Part shown: one piece after another, positions 37,451 to 46,100 of the stretch
Numbering within the stretch: position 1 is the first letter of the stretch
Layout of the letters: each line of letters begins with the position of its first letter
NCBI GenBank assembly: GCA_031260605.1
Contig: JAISLF010000028.1
Location: forward strand, 1-47,792
Direction of reading: 5' to 3'
From: Oscillospiraceae bacterium
Lineage (GTDB): Bacteria; Bacillota; Clostridia; Oscillospirales; Oscillospiraceae
Length of the DNA stretch: 47,792 nt
Position numbers and translations under genes: made by a program
Notes under the pieces: generated by a model
What the model was told of the DNA's origin: nothing
Database searches by the model: none
What the model saw: only the letters and a program-made list of their open reading frames with translations

Positions 37451-38080
37451 GTGCTGTATTACGGCGCAAAAAAAACAGAGATTACAGCGGATTCGCATGA
37501 ATCCGCTTTTTCTCTGTTGCGGGAGCTTTGCAAAGCAGAACTCGGGCGGGATTTTGACAAAACAAATATCCTGAAAACTGCGAAGGGCAAGCCGTATTTT
37601 GAGGGTGTGCCGGAGGTGCACTTCTCCGTGTCGCATACGGAGGGCTTTGTTGCCGCCTGCGTTTCCGACGCGCCCTGCGGTATAGACATTCAGACACTGA
37701 CCGGCAGAAACGAAAAGGTGGAAAAAGCGTTTTTCTCACCCGCCGAGAACGAATATATCGCCGGTTTCAGGGACAAGGACTCTGCGTTTACGCGCGTTTG
37801 GGCGGCAAAGGAAAGCTATGCGAAGCTTACCGGCGAGGGAATGACGGCGATAAGGTCATTTTGCGTCATCGAGAAGAGCCTTTGTGCCCGTTATTCCTTT
37901 TACGAGGCGGATTTTGTTCCTGACGGGGAGAGCTTTTCACTGAAGTCCCGCCGTCTTTTTGAGCCGAGCCGGGATCAGACCGAGTCCGGCTACCGCCTGC
38001 GCTTCCCCGTGCTGGTGTTCTGCCGCGAGGGCGGGTCAGACCAAATTTGTGCCGCAGGTCAGGACGTCCCGCTTCAATAA
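37451..38080 (+). CDS. 4'-phosphopantetheinyl transferase superfamily protein
   Basis: VHFSVSHTEGFVAACVSDAPCGIDIQ...FTRVWAAKESYAKLTGEGM. Confidence 0.88.
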   Translation: MLYYGAKKTEITADSHESAFSLLRELCKAELGRDFDKTNILKTAKGKPYFEGVPEVHFSVSHTEGFVAACVSDAPCGIDIQTLTGRNEKVEKAFFSPAENEYIAGFRDKDSAFTRVWAAKESYAKLTGEGMTAIRSFCVIEKSLCARYSFYEADFVPDGESFSLKSRRLFEPSRDQTESGYRLRFPVLVFCREGGSDQICAAGQDVPLQ

Positions 38081-39926
38081 GCGCTGCCTCGACGAGTCCC
38101 CGGTTCTTCGGATTTTTCCACTGTAAAAGCGCACGCTGGTGCGCTTTTTCTTTTGGCGTTTTCGGGACAAAAACAGGCTCAAGCGTATATGGGTCAAGAC
38201 CGGTGTAGTACATACAGGTGGAGAGCGTTCCCGGCGTGGGGTAAAAGTCCTGCACCTGCTCGGGCTGTGTGATTCCGCAGGAAATCATCTGCTCCGTCAT
38301 AAAAACAGCGTCTGAAATGGTGCAGCCGGGGTGGCTTGATATTAGGTACGGCACGAGGAATTGCTTCTTGCCGTGCCTTTCGTTTAGCTGTTTGAATTTT
38401 TCCTCAAATTTGCGATAGACTGTGTTCTCGGGCTTACCCATAACGGCAAGGACGCCGTCTGAAAAGTGCTCCGGCGCAACCTTCAGCTGCCCGGACACGT
38501 GGTTTTTCACAAGCTCTGAGAAAAACTCGCCGTTACTGTCCGCAACAAGGTAGTCAAACCGAATACCGGAGCGCACAAACACCTTTTTCACGCCGGGAAC
38601 TGCCGCAACACGCCGCAAAATGTTCAGGTATTCCGTGTGCGTCACGCGGCAATTCGGGCACATCGTGGGCGAAAGGCAGCGCCTGTCACGGCAGAACCCC
38701 TGCGTCAGCTGCTTTTTGCAAGATGGTTCGCGGAAGTTCGCCGTCGGGCCGCCGATGTCGTGAATGTAGCCCTTAAAGTCGGGCATTGCGGCAATAATCT
38801 CTGCCTCGCGCACGACAGAAGCCGCGCTGCGGCTCGTAACCGTGCGCCCCTGATGAAATGCCAGAGAGCAGAAATTGCAAGCGCCGAAGCAGCCCCGGTT
38901 ATGCACAACAGAGAACTTCACCTCGGCAATTCCGGGTACGCCGCCAAGCGGCTCATATTTCGGGTGGTAATCGCGGACGTACGGCAGCTCATAGCATCTG
39001 TCAAACTCCTCGCGCGGCAGGGGAGGCTGCGGCGGGTTGACGACAAGCACCCTGTCGCCGTGCGGCTGAAGCACGGCGCGGCCTATGGTTGCGTCGTGCT
39101 CGTCGTACTGAATAAGGTTTGCCTGCGCGTACGCGCGCCGTCCGTCGTTAGACCGGTCGGAGACCTCCGTAAAGCCTGCGCATTCGGCATAGGAAAACGC
39201 GCACTCGTCCGCGCTTTTCGCCGAAAATGCAGTCCCGCGAACTGCGCGTATCTCATCAACAGGCGTTTTGCGCGACAGGAGTTTTGCTATTTCAAGCGTC
39301 GCGGTTTCGCCCATACCGTAGACGAGCAAATCCGCCTTTGCGTCGAACAAAATGCTGCGGCGCACCTTGTCCTCCCAGTAGTCGTAGTGTGCAAATCGGC
39401 GCAGGGAGGCTTCAAGTCCGCCGAGAATAACGGGCAGACCCGGAAAAGCCTCACGCGCAAGCGAGCAGTACACAATTGAAGCGCGGTCGGGGCGAATGTC
39501 GTACGTTTTCGCGGAGGAGGCGCTGACTTGCTCACTGTCAGGCTCCTGTGCGCGCGGATTTTCGTATATGCTGTTGCCGTCTGCGTCGAACCCGCGCTGA
39601 GCCGCACCGCCCGGTGAGTACGCGTCCGTACTGCGTCGCTTTTTTGTGACGGTGTACTTTGCAACCATGGAATCGAGATTCCCCGCGCCGATAAAGCAGC
39701 CGTAGCGCGGCCGTCCCATTGCGGCAAACTCACGCGCACTGCGCCAGTCAGGCTGTGCCAGAACAGCAACGCGGTATCCCGCGCTCTCCAAAACGCGCGA
39801 AATGACCGCCGCGCCAAAGGACGGGTGGTCAACATAAGCGTCGCCGGTGACCACGAGAAAGTCGTAGTAGTACCAGCCGAGAGCGGTAAGCTCGTCTTTA
39901 GTTGTGGGGAGGAATTGTGTTTGCAT
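37866..39926 (-). CDS. YgiQ family radical SAM protein
   Basis: VTGDAYVDHPSFGAAVISRVLE, GGLEASLRRFAHYDYW, NRGCFGACNFCSLAFHQGR; basic, low-complexity C-terminal tail. Confidence 0.92.
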   Translation of the reverse strand: MQTQFLPTTKDELTALGWYYYDFLVVTGDAYVDHPSFGAAVISRVLESAGYRVAVLAQPDWRSAREFAAMGRPRYGCFIGAGNLDSMVAKYTVTKKRRSTDAYSPGGAAQRGFDADGNSIYENPRAQEPDSEQVSASSAKTYDIRPDRASIVYCSLAREAFPGLPVILGGLEASLRRFAHYDYWEDKVRRSILFDAKADLLVYGMGETATLEIAKLLSRKTPVDEIRAVRGTAFSAKSADECAFSYAECAGFTEVSDRSNDGRRAYAQANLIQYDEHDATIGRAVLQPHGDRVLVVNPPQPPLPREEFDRCYELPYVRDYHPKYEPLGGVPGIAEVKFSVVHNRGCFGACNFCSLAFHQGRTVTSRSAASVVREAEIIAAMPDFKGYIHDIGGPTANFREPSCKKQLTQGFCRDRRCLSPTMCPNCRVTHTEYLNILRRVAAVPGVKKVFVRSGIRFDYLVADSNGEFFSELVKNHVSGQLKVAPEHFSDGVLAVMGKPENTVYRKFEEKFKQLNERHGKKQFLVPYLISSHPGCTISDAVFMTEQMISCGITQPEQVQDFYPTPGTLSTCMYYTGLDPYTLEPVFVPKTPKEKAHQRALLQWKNPKNRGLVEAALIEAGRPDLRHKFGLTRPRGRTPARGSAGGSRTRSDPGSAQKDGGTSVKSSPRQEQNPPRKRNNGHKGSSR

Positions 39927-39934
39927 TTGTGTTG

Positions 39935-40618
39935 TTAGACGATGTTTTTCAGCTCCGACAGCTCCGCAATCTCATGAGTCGGCCTAATCTGCGTGTGGTT
40001 CACATTTTTTGCGGGGTTGTACCAGCAGGTGTCGATTCCGTACCCCGCGCCGCCCGCTATGTCAGACGACAGCGAGTCGCCCACAACAAGCACGCCGTCC
40101 GTGCCGGAAAGCCCAAGCTCGTGGAACACGGCGGCGAAGTATTCCGGCGCGGGCTTTGCGAAGCCGACCGCTTCCGACGTGAAAATGCCCTCAAAGCAGT
40201 CTGTTATGCCGGAAATGCGAAATCTGCCCAGCTGTGTTTTCTCAAGACCGTTTGTGATAACCGCAAGACGGTGAGTTGCAGACAGAGTGCGGACGATTTC
40301 CTCAGCGCCGTCAATCAGTATTGCGGAGCCGGAAAGCCGCTGCTTGAATTCCGCGTTGAACCTCTCGGGCGACAGCTCGGAACGACCTATACACGCCAAA
40401 AAGTCCGCGAATCTGGAGATTTGCACTTCCCCGGTCGTTAATTTGCCGCACTCCAGCAGCTTCCACTTTTCGAGGTTTATGCTGTGGTACAAGGCATAGC
40501 TGCCGTCAGAGGGAGACAGCCCGAATTGCCGCATTGTGCCGAGAAGCGCCGCACGCTCGCCGGAGTCGAAGTCAAGAAGCGTGCCGTCCGCGTCGAATAG
40601 AATTGTGTTGTAGTTCAT
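39935..40618 (-). CDS. YjjG-like HAD family hydrolase
   Basis: ILFDADGTLLDFDSGE, VITNGLEKTQLGR, FAKPAPEYF, VLVVGDSLSSDIAGG. Confidence 0.88.
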   Translation of the reverse strand: MNYNTILFDADGTLLDFDSGERAALLGTMRQFGLSPSDGSYALYHSINLEKWKLLECGKLTTGEVQISRFADFLACIGRSELSPERFNAEFKQRLSGSAILIDGAEEIVRTLSATHRLAVITNGLEKTQLGRFRISGITDCFEGIFTSEAVGFAKPAPEYFAAVFHELGLSGTDGVLVVGDSLSSDIAGGAGYGIDTCWYNPAKNVNHTQIRPTHEIAELSELKNIV

Positions 40619-40663
40619 TGCTTTGTACCAAAAGGGCATAGGGCGGACATTGCCGCATAATAA

Positions 40664-40698
40664 CAAAACGGGGCAGTTTGATTTGTTGCCCCGTTTTG
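40664..40698. terminator. Intrinsic terminator downstream of apt-like gene
   Basis: AAAACGGGGCA-GTTTGATTTGT-TGCCCCGTTTT. Confidence 0.8.
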
Positions 40699-40714
40699 CA
40701 GTAGTCGTTCTTTT

Positions 40715-41278
40715 TTAGTTCAGCGGCGCGCCGTCACTGTCAAACAGAGGCAGCGGCGCAAGGTAGGTTATATCCTTGCGGCCGATTGCGTCGCCCTCGG
40801 CGAGAATCGCCATTCTGCCGACAGTAATCCCGCCTGCCTGTTCCACAAGCGACTCAACGGCGCGCAGGGACTCGCCTGTTGAAATAACATCGTCAAGAAT
40901 GAGTACGCGCTTGCCCTTTATCTTTTTCGCGTCCGCCCCGTCCATATAGAGCTTCTGTTCGCCGACTGTTGTGATTGAGTTTACCGTTACCTCAAAAACC
41001 CCGTCCATATACAGCTTTTTTGCCTTGCGCACAAGAAAATACTCATTGCGCCCGGACTGCCGCGCCATTTCGTGAATGAGCGGAATTGCTTTTGCCTCCG
41101 GTGCGACCAGATAGTCGAACTCCGGCGCAATATCCAGAAGCGCCTTTGCTGCGCGAACGGTCATCTCAACGTCGCCGAAGATGACGAACGCCGCGATTGT
41201 CAGCGTGTCAGACGCGGGGCAGAGAGGAAGCTCCCTGTGAAGTCCCGCAATGTCAATTCCATATGTTTTTTCAGCCAT
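40715..41278 (-). CDS. Adenine phosphoribosyltransferase-like protein
   Basis: GKRVLILDDVISTGESLRAVESLVEQAGG PRPP motif; FDYLVAPEAKAIPL. Confidence 0.85.
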   Translation of the reverse strand: MAEKTYGIDIAGLHRELPLCPASDTLTIAAFVIFGDVEMTVRAAKALLDIAPEFDYLVAPEAKAIPLIHEMARQSGRNEYFLVRKAKKLYMDGVFEVTVNSITTVGEQKLYMDGADAKKIKGKRVLILDDVISTGESLRAVESLVEQAGGITVGRMAILAEGDAIGRKDITYLAPLPLFDSDGAPLN

Positions 41279-41329
41279 TTTTTTGTCGCTCCACGTTTTA
41301 GGTATTTATTAGTGCAAGCCCGAATTTAC

Positions 41330-43468
41330 TTACTTCGCGTCTATCGGCAGACCCTTTGCGATGCGCTCCTTGATTGCGTCGCGGCGTGACAGGTTCACGC
41401 GGCCGCGCTCGTCAATCTCCATTACCTTGACCCAGGTGTAGTCGCCGACGTTTACAACATCCTCAACAGTCGCCACGCGGTGATCCTCAAGCTTTGAGAT
41501 ATGCACCATACCGTCCTTGCCCGGCACAAGCTCGACAAACGCGCCGATCGGCAGAATGCGCACGACCTGACCGTAATACAGCTTGCCGATTTCCGGCACG
41601 AAAACGATATTGTCAATCATCTGCTTTGCTTTTCTGCAGGCTTCGATGTCGGCGGAGGAGATAAACACGCTTCCGTCGTCCTCAATATCGATTTTTGCGC
41701 CCGTTTCGGCCTGCATTTTCTGGATGACCTTTCCGCCGGAGCCGATAACCTCACGGATTTTGTCCGGGTGAATCTTCATAGAAATCATCTTCGGCGCCGT
41801 CGCCGCAAGGGTTGTGCGCGGCTCGGCAATTGCCTTTAACATAATCTCGTCGAGAATCTGGATACGCGCCTCGCGCGTTGTTTCAAGCGCGTTTTCAATG
41901 ACAGCGTACGTCAGACCGTCGTTTTTCAGGTCCATTTGGATTGCCGTGATGCCGGCCTTTGTACCGCCGACCTTAAAGTCCATCTCGCCGTGGAAGTCCT
42001 CAACGCCCTGAATGTCAATAAACGTGTTCCAATCGTCTCCGTCGGAGATAAGTCCGCAGGAAATTCCCGCGACAGGCGCCTTTATCGGAACGCCCGCGTC
42101 CATAAGAGCAAGCGTTGAGCCGCAGATTGAGCCCTGCGAGGTTGAGCCGTTGGAGGACAGAACCTCAGACACGACGCGGATTGTATACGGGAACTCCTCA
42201 AGCGACGGCAGAACCGGCTCAAGCGCCTTTTCGGCAAGAGCGCCGTGGCCGTACTCGCGGCGTGAGGTTGAGCGCGAGGAGCGCGCCTCACCGACAGAGT
42301 AGGACGGGAAATTGTAGTGGTGCAGATAGCGCTTTAGCTTTTCCTCATGGATTGTGTCAAGCTTCTGCTGCGCCGCGACAGTGTCGAGCGTCACGATAGA
42401 CAGCACCTGCGTCTGCCCGCGTGAGAACAGACCTGAGCCGTGTACCAGCGGGATAACGCCGACCTCCGCCGCAAGCGGGCGGATTTCGTTCGACGCGCGG
42501 CCGTCTACGCGCTTGCCTGCAAGCAGCCACTTTTTGACGACCTTTTTCTGAATCTTATAAGTGATTTCCTCAAGCTGCGAGGTGATTTCCGGATACTCCT
42601 CGCCAAACTCTGCGATGAGCTTTTCGACGACGGCGTTATAGCGCGTGTCACGGATATTCTTGTCGTCCGTATCGAGGGCGTTTTCGACCTCAGACAGGTA
42701 TTTGTCAACGATTTTGGCAAACAGCTCGTCGTTAAACGCGGCGTGGTCGTATGTGAACTTGGGTTTACCGATTTCGGCTACCATTTTGTCGATAAGCTCG
42801 ATAATGCGCTTAATGTCAACGTGCGCCGCCTTGATTCCGCCGAGAACGACGTCCTCCGGGACTTCCTTTGCCGCGGCCTCTATCATAACGATCTTTTCGC
42901 GCGTTCCGGCAATCGTCAGGAACATCTGCGACGCCTCTTTCTGCGCAAGCGTCGGGTTGATGACGTACTCGCCGCCGACATAGCCGACGTTTACGGACGC
43001 GATAGGTCCGTTGAACGGAATGTCAGAGATTGAAATTGCGGCTGCCGCGCCGATTGCCGCCGCGATCTCCGGGCTTGAGTTGTTGTCCACCGAAAGCGTC
43101 GTGCAGGAAATGACGACGTCGTTGCGCAGGTCGGACGGGAACAGTGGGCGCATAGGACGGTCTATCGCGCGGGCGGCAAGCACCGCCGCCTCTGACGGAC
43201 GGGCCTCGCGGCGCAGGAACCCGCCGGGTACACGGCCGACGGCATAGTGCTTTTCCTCAAAGTCTACAGACAGCGGGAAATAGTCAATCCCGTCCTTCGG
43301 GCGTGCCGAGGCGGTCGCCGTACAAAGCACGGTTGTGTCGCCGTATTTCACGAGGATTGCGGCGTTTGCAAGTTCAGCAAGCTTACCTGTTTCGAGCGTT
43401 AAGGTGCGCCCGGCAAGCTCTATTGAGTATGACTTGAAATTTGGGAATTCTCTGTTTTTGATAATCAT
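41330..43468 (-). CDS. pnp: Polyribonucleotide nucleotidyltransferase
   Basis: Two RNase PH domains, KH (IREVIGSGGKVIQKMQAETGAKIDIEDDG) and S1 domains. Confidence 0.97.
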   Translation of the reverse strand: MIIKNREFPNFKSYSIELAGRTLTLETGKLAELANAAILVKYGDTTVLCTATASARPKDGIDYFPLSVDFEEKHYAVGRVPGGFLRREARPSEAAVLAARAIDRPMRPLFPSDLRNDVVISCTTLSVDNNSSPEIAAAIGAAAAISISDIPFNGPIASVNVGYVGGEYVINPTLAQKEASQMFLTIAGTREKIVMIEAAAKEVPEDVVLGGIKAAHVDIKRIIELIDKMVAEIGKPKFTYDHAAFNDELFAKIVDKYLSEVENALDTDDKNIRDTRYNAVVEKLIAEFGEEYPEITSQLEEITYKIQKKVVKKWLLAGKRVDGRASNEIRPLAAEVGVIPLVHGSGLFSRGQTQVLSIVTLDTVAAQQKLDTIHEEKLKRYLHHYNFPSYSVGEARSSRSTSRREYGHGALAEKALEPVLPSLEEFPYTIRVVSEVLSSNGSTSQGSICGSTLALMDAGVPIKAPVAGISCGLISDGDDWNTFIDIQGVEDFHGEMDFKVGGTKAGITAIQMDLKNDGLTYAVIENALETTREARIQILDEIMLKAIAEPRTTLAATAPKMISMKIHPDKIREVIGSGGKVIQKMQAETGAKIDIEDDGSVFISSADIEACRKAKQMIDNIVFVPEIGKLYYGQVVRILPIGAFVELVPGKDGMVHISKLEDHRVATVEDVVNVGDYTWVKVMEIDERGRVNLSRRDAIKERIAKGLPIDAK

Positions 43469-43620
43469 TTTGCGGTTTTCTCCGTAGATAAAATATAATT
43501 TTACCGCAAACCGTCAGCACCTGAAAAGAGCGTCTAAACATACGCGCAGCGCCGCAAGACAGACCGGCGCGCAATTTGTGGTGTTCTTTTCAACCGCTGA
43601 AGGAAAGCGACAATAGCGTT

Positions 43621-43656
43621 GACCGACAGTGAGGTATAAACCAATCACTGCCGGTC
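43621..43656 (-). other. Hairpin in the rpsO-pnp intergenic region
   Basis: GACCGACAGTGA...TCACTGCCGGTC imperfect stem. Confidence 0.6.
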
Positions 43657-43676
43657 TGGGTGGCGGGGGATAACCC

Positions 43677-43943
43677 CTATTTTCTGATTCCGAGTTTTGC
43701 GATAATAGCGCGGTAGCGCTCAATATCAATCTTTATAAGATAGTCAAGCAGATTGCGGCGGCGGCCGACCATTTTAAGCAGTCCGAGGCGCGAGTGATTG
43801 TCTTTCTTATGAACCTTCAGGTGCTCCGTCAGTTGTGCGATACGCTCTGTGAGAATCGCAATCTGAACCTCCGGCGAGCCTGTGTCCTTTTCGTGTGTGC
43901 GGTTACTTTCGATAACCGTGGTCTTCTGGTCTTTCGTAATCAT
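43677..43943 (-). CDS. rpsO: 30S ribosomal protein S15
   Basis: [69 protein letters not shown]. Confidence 0.97.
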   Translation of the reverse strand: MITKDQKTTVIESNRTHEKDTGSPEVQIAILTERIAQLTEHLKVHKKDNHSRLGLLKMVGRRRNLLDYLIKIDIERYRAIIAKLGIRK

Positions 43944-44096
43944 TGAAATTTCCTTTCTTTTCGCCGGAATACGGCGTTTATTCCTGAAACGAAGCAAGCG
44001 GCGGAAAGGGTCTGTTTCCGTTTGCTGCGTAATAGGATAGCCTGATTGTAGCACACAAACGGGGAAATGTCAAGCGAAAATTTCTGCGCTCCGCTG

Positions 44097-44235
44097 CACT
44101 TTGACGGCGGTGCGGGTTGTTGCGTCTGACGTGGGTGCCGGTCGCCGTCAAAGTGAGGAATTAGGTAAACAAACGGGGAAATGAATTTCCCCCCGTTTGT
44201 TCATTATTGGATTGTTCGCCTTTGGCGAATTTGTG
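44097..44235. repeat. Dispersed repeat family 2, copy 2
   Basis: CACTTTGACGGCGGTGCGGGTTGTTGC...GGTGCCGGTCGCCGTCAAAGTGAGGAAT, hairpin AAACGGGGAAATGAATTTCCCCCCGTTT, TTCGCCTTTGGCGAATTTG. Confidence 0.85.
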
Positions 44236-44337
44236 GCGGCGCTTCGCTTGCGCTTTTTCTAAAAACCCAAGAAAAAGGTGATGTTGAGTTTATGCGCTAC
44301 TGCCCGCTGCCGTATTGTGGTAATTTTTCGATTTCCA

Positions 44338-44367
44338 TTGACAAATTAGGATAAATTGTGGTATACA
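44338..44367 (+). promoter_or_regulatory. SigA-type promoter for LRR-SLH protein
   Basis: TTGACA-N18-TATACA. Confidence 0.6.
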
Positions 44368-44409
44368 TAGTATAACACTTACAGACTAAGTGCTAAGGAA
44401 GTGTTCACT

Positions 44410-46029
44410 ATGAAAAAAACATTGACGAAATACATATTGGCGGCGTTGACAACGGCGGTTATGCTCGCTGGGCTTGCGGTGCTACTGCCGGGGAGGGCAG
44501 CGGCAGGGACGACTAAGATATTCACGCCGGACGGGCTTGTGTACGAATTGCGTGACAGCAGCAACCCGGATGCAATCCATGGTGAGGGGGCATATGTTAG
44601 AGGGTACATTGGTTCAGATACCAACGTTGTTGTGCCAAAATCCATCTTCGGACACGATGTTATATGGGTAGAGCTTATATTTGACTACCCTCAGTTTGAA
44701 ATGAGCGTACAGCTTACGTCGATTGATGTGTCTGCCTGTACTGAATTGTTGTTTCTTGATTGTAGCAATAATAAATTAACTGAAATTGATGTTGCAAACA
44801 GCTCAAAACTTGAGGAGTTAGTGTGCGATAGTAATCTGATTACATCATTAGATATATCAAAGAATACTGCACTTTGGTACCTACGGTGTTCCAATAATAA
44901 ACTGACAGAAATTGATGTATCAAAGAACTTGAACCTTGAGTGGTTGCTTTGCGACAATAATCCGCTCAAGACGATTGATGTGTCAAAGAATGCTGCACTT
45001 AAGGATCTCTGGTGCTATGGTACCAATCTGAATGAACTTGATTTATCAAGAAATACGTCCTTACGAGAACTCTGGTGCTATGGAATCAATCTAAATGTGC
45101 TTGATGTATCAAAAAACACTGAGTTGGAAGCACTGAACTGTTCAGAAAATAATTTAACTACTATAGATTTATCTCAAAATACTGCGTTGGTACTGCTGTA
45201 CTGCTCGTCGAATATGCTGACCACACTGGATGTGACTCTCAACCAGGCTTTGAGAGATTTACGATGCGATGATAACGACTTGAGCATATTGGATATCTCT
45301 AAAAATCCGGATTTGGAGACTCTGTTCTGCAATGAAAACAACCTAACAACACTTGATGTGTCAAATCATATATGGCTTCGGCATTTGTATTGCCAATTAA
45401 ATTATTTTGCCTCGGAAGCAAATATTATTGGGCTTAATCCACCGCAACTCAGCGAATACAGTTTCGGTCTGCAAAAAAACGGTTCCCCGCCAAAATTCAC
45501 GGACATCTCCTCACGTTCGTGGTACGCCCCCTACGTCACCTGGGCATCCGACAACTCCGTCGTCACCGGCTACCCTGACAACACATTCCGCCCGAACAAC
45601 ACAATGCCGCGCGCGGAGTTCGTGCAGGTGCTGTACAGCCTTGCAGGCAAACCCGCAGTCGCGGCAACAACGGCGTTCACCGACGTAAAGTCGGACGACT
45701 GGTATGTTAAAGCCGTTTCGTGGGCGGTGGACAGCGGCATAACCTCCGGCGTTGGGGGCGGCGAATTCGACCCCGGCGGCAGCGTAACACGCGAGCAAGC
45801 GGTTGCGTTCCTGTACAAATATGCAAAGCTGAAAGGCGACAATAAGGACTATTCCGGTGTAGTGCTGACATTCGGCGACAAATCCGACATCAGCGACTGG
45901 GCAATCCCGGCGGTGCAGTGGAGCGCGGCAAACAAAATTGTCGGCGGGTATCCTGACGGCACATTCGGCCCGCAGAACACTGCGACGAGAGCCGAGGTTG
46001 TAACGATACTGTACGGCTACGAAAACTAA
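44410..46029 (+). CDS. Secreted leucine-rich repeat protein with three C-terminal SLH repeats
   Basis: Signal peptide MKKTLTKYILAALTTAVMLAGLAVLLPGRAAAG; ~12 repeats LDVSKNTxLxxLxCxxNxL; SLH FTDISSRSWYAPYVTWASDNSVVTGYPDNTFRPNN. Confidence 0.9.
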   Translation: MKKTLTKYILAALTTAVMLAGLAVLLPGRAAAGTTKIFTPDGLVYELRDSSNPDAIHGEGAYVRGYIGSDTNVVVPKSIFGHDVIWVELIFDYPQFEMSVQLTSIDVSACTELLFLDCSNNKLTEIDVANSSKLEELVCDSNLITSLDISKNTALWYLRCSNNKLTEIDVSKNLNLEWLLCDNNPLKTIDVSKNAALKDLWCYGTNLNELDLSRNTSLRELWCYGINLNVLDVSKNTELEALNCSENNLTTIDLSQNTALVLLYCSSNMLTTLDVTLNQALRDLRCDDNDLSILDISKNPDLETLFCNENNLTTLDVSNHIWLRHLYCQLNYFASEANIIGLNPPQLSEYSFGLQKNGSPPKFTDISSRSWYAPYVTWASDNSVVTGYPDNTFRPNNTMPRAEFVQVLYSLAGKPAVAATTAFTDVKSDDWYVKAVSWAVDSGITSGVGGGEFDPGGSVTREQAVAFLYKYAKLKGDNKDYSGVVLTFGDKSDISDWAIPAVQWSAANKIVGGYPDGTFGPQNTATRAEVVTILYGYEN

Positions 46030-46037
46030 AGTCATAG

Positions 46038-46088
46038 AAAAACGCCGCCCCCAAATTCGCCGCATAGCGAATTTGGGGACGGCGTTTT
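46038..46088. terminator. Bidirectional terminator between convergent genes
   Basis: AAAACGCCGCCCCCAAATTCG-CCGCATAG-CGAATTTGGGGACGGCGTTTT. Confidence 0.88.
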
Positions 46089-46100
46089 GTTTGTCCGCTC

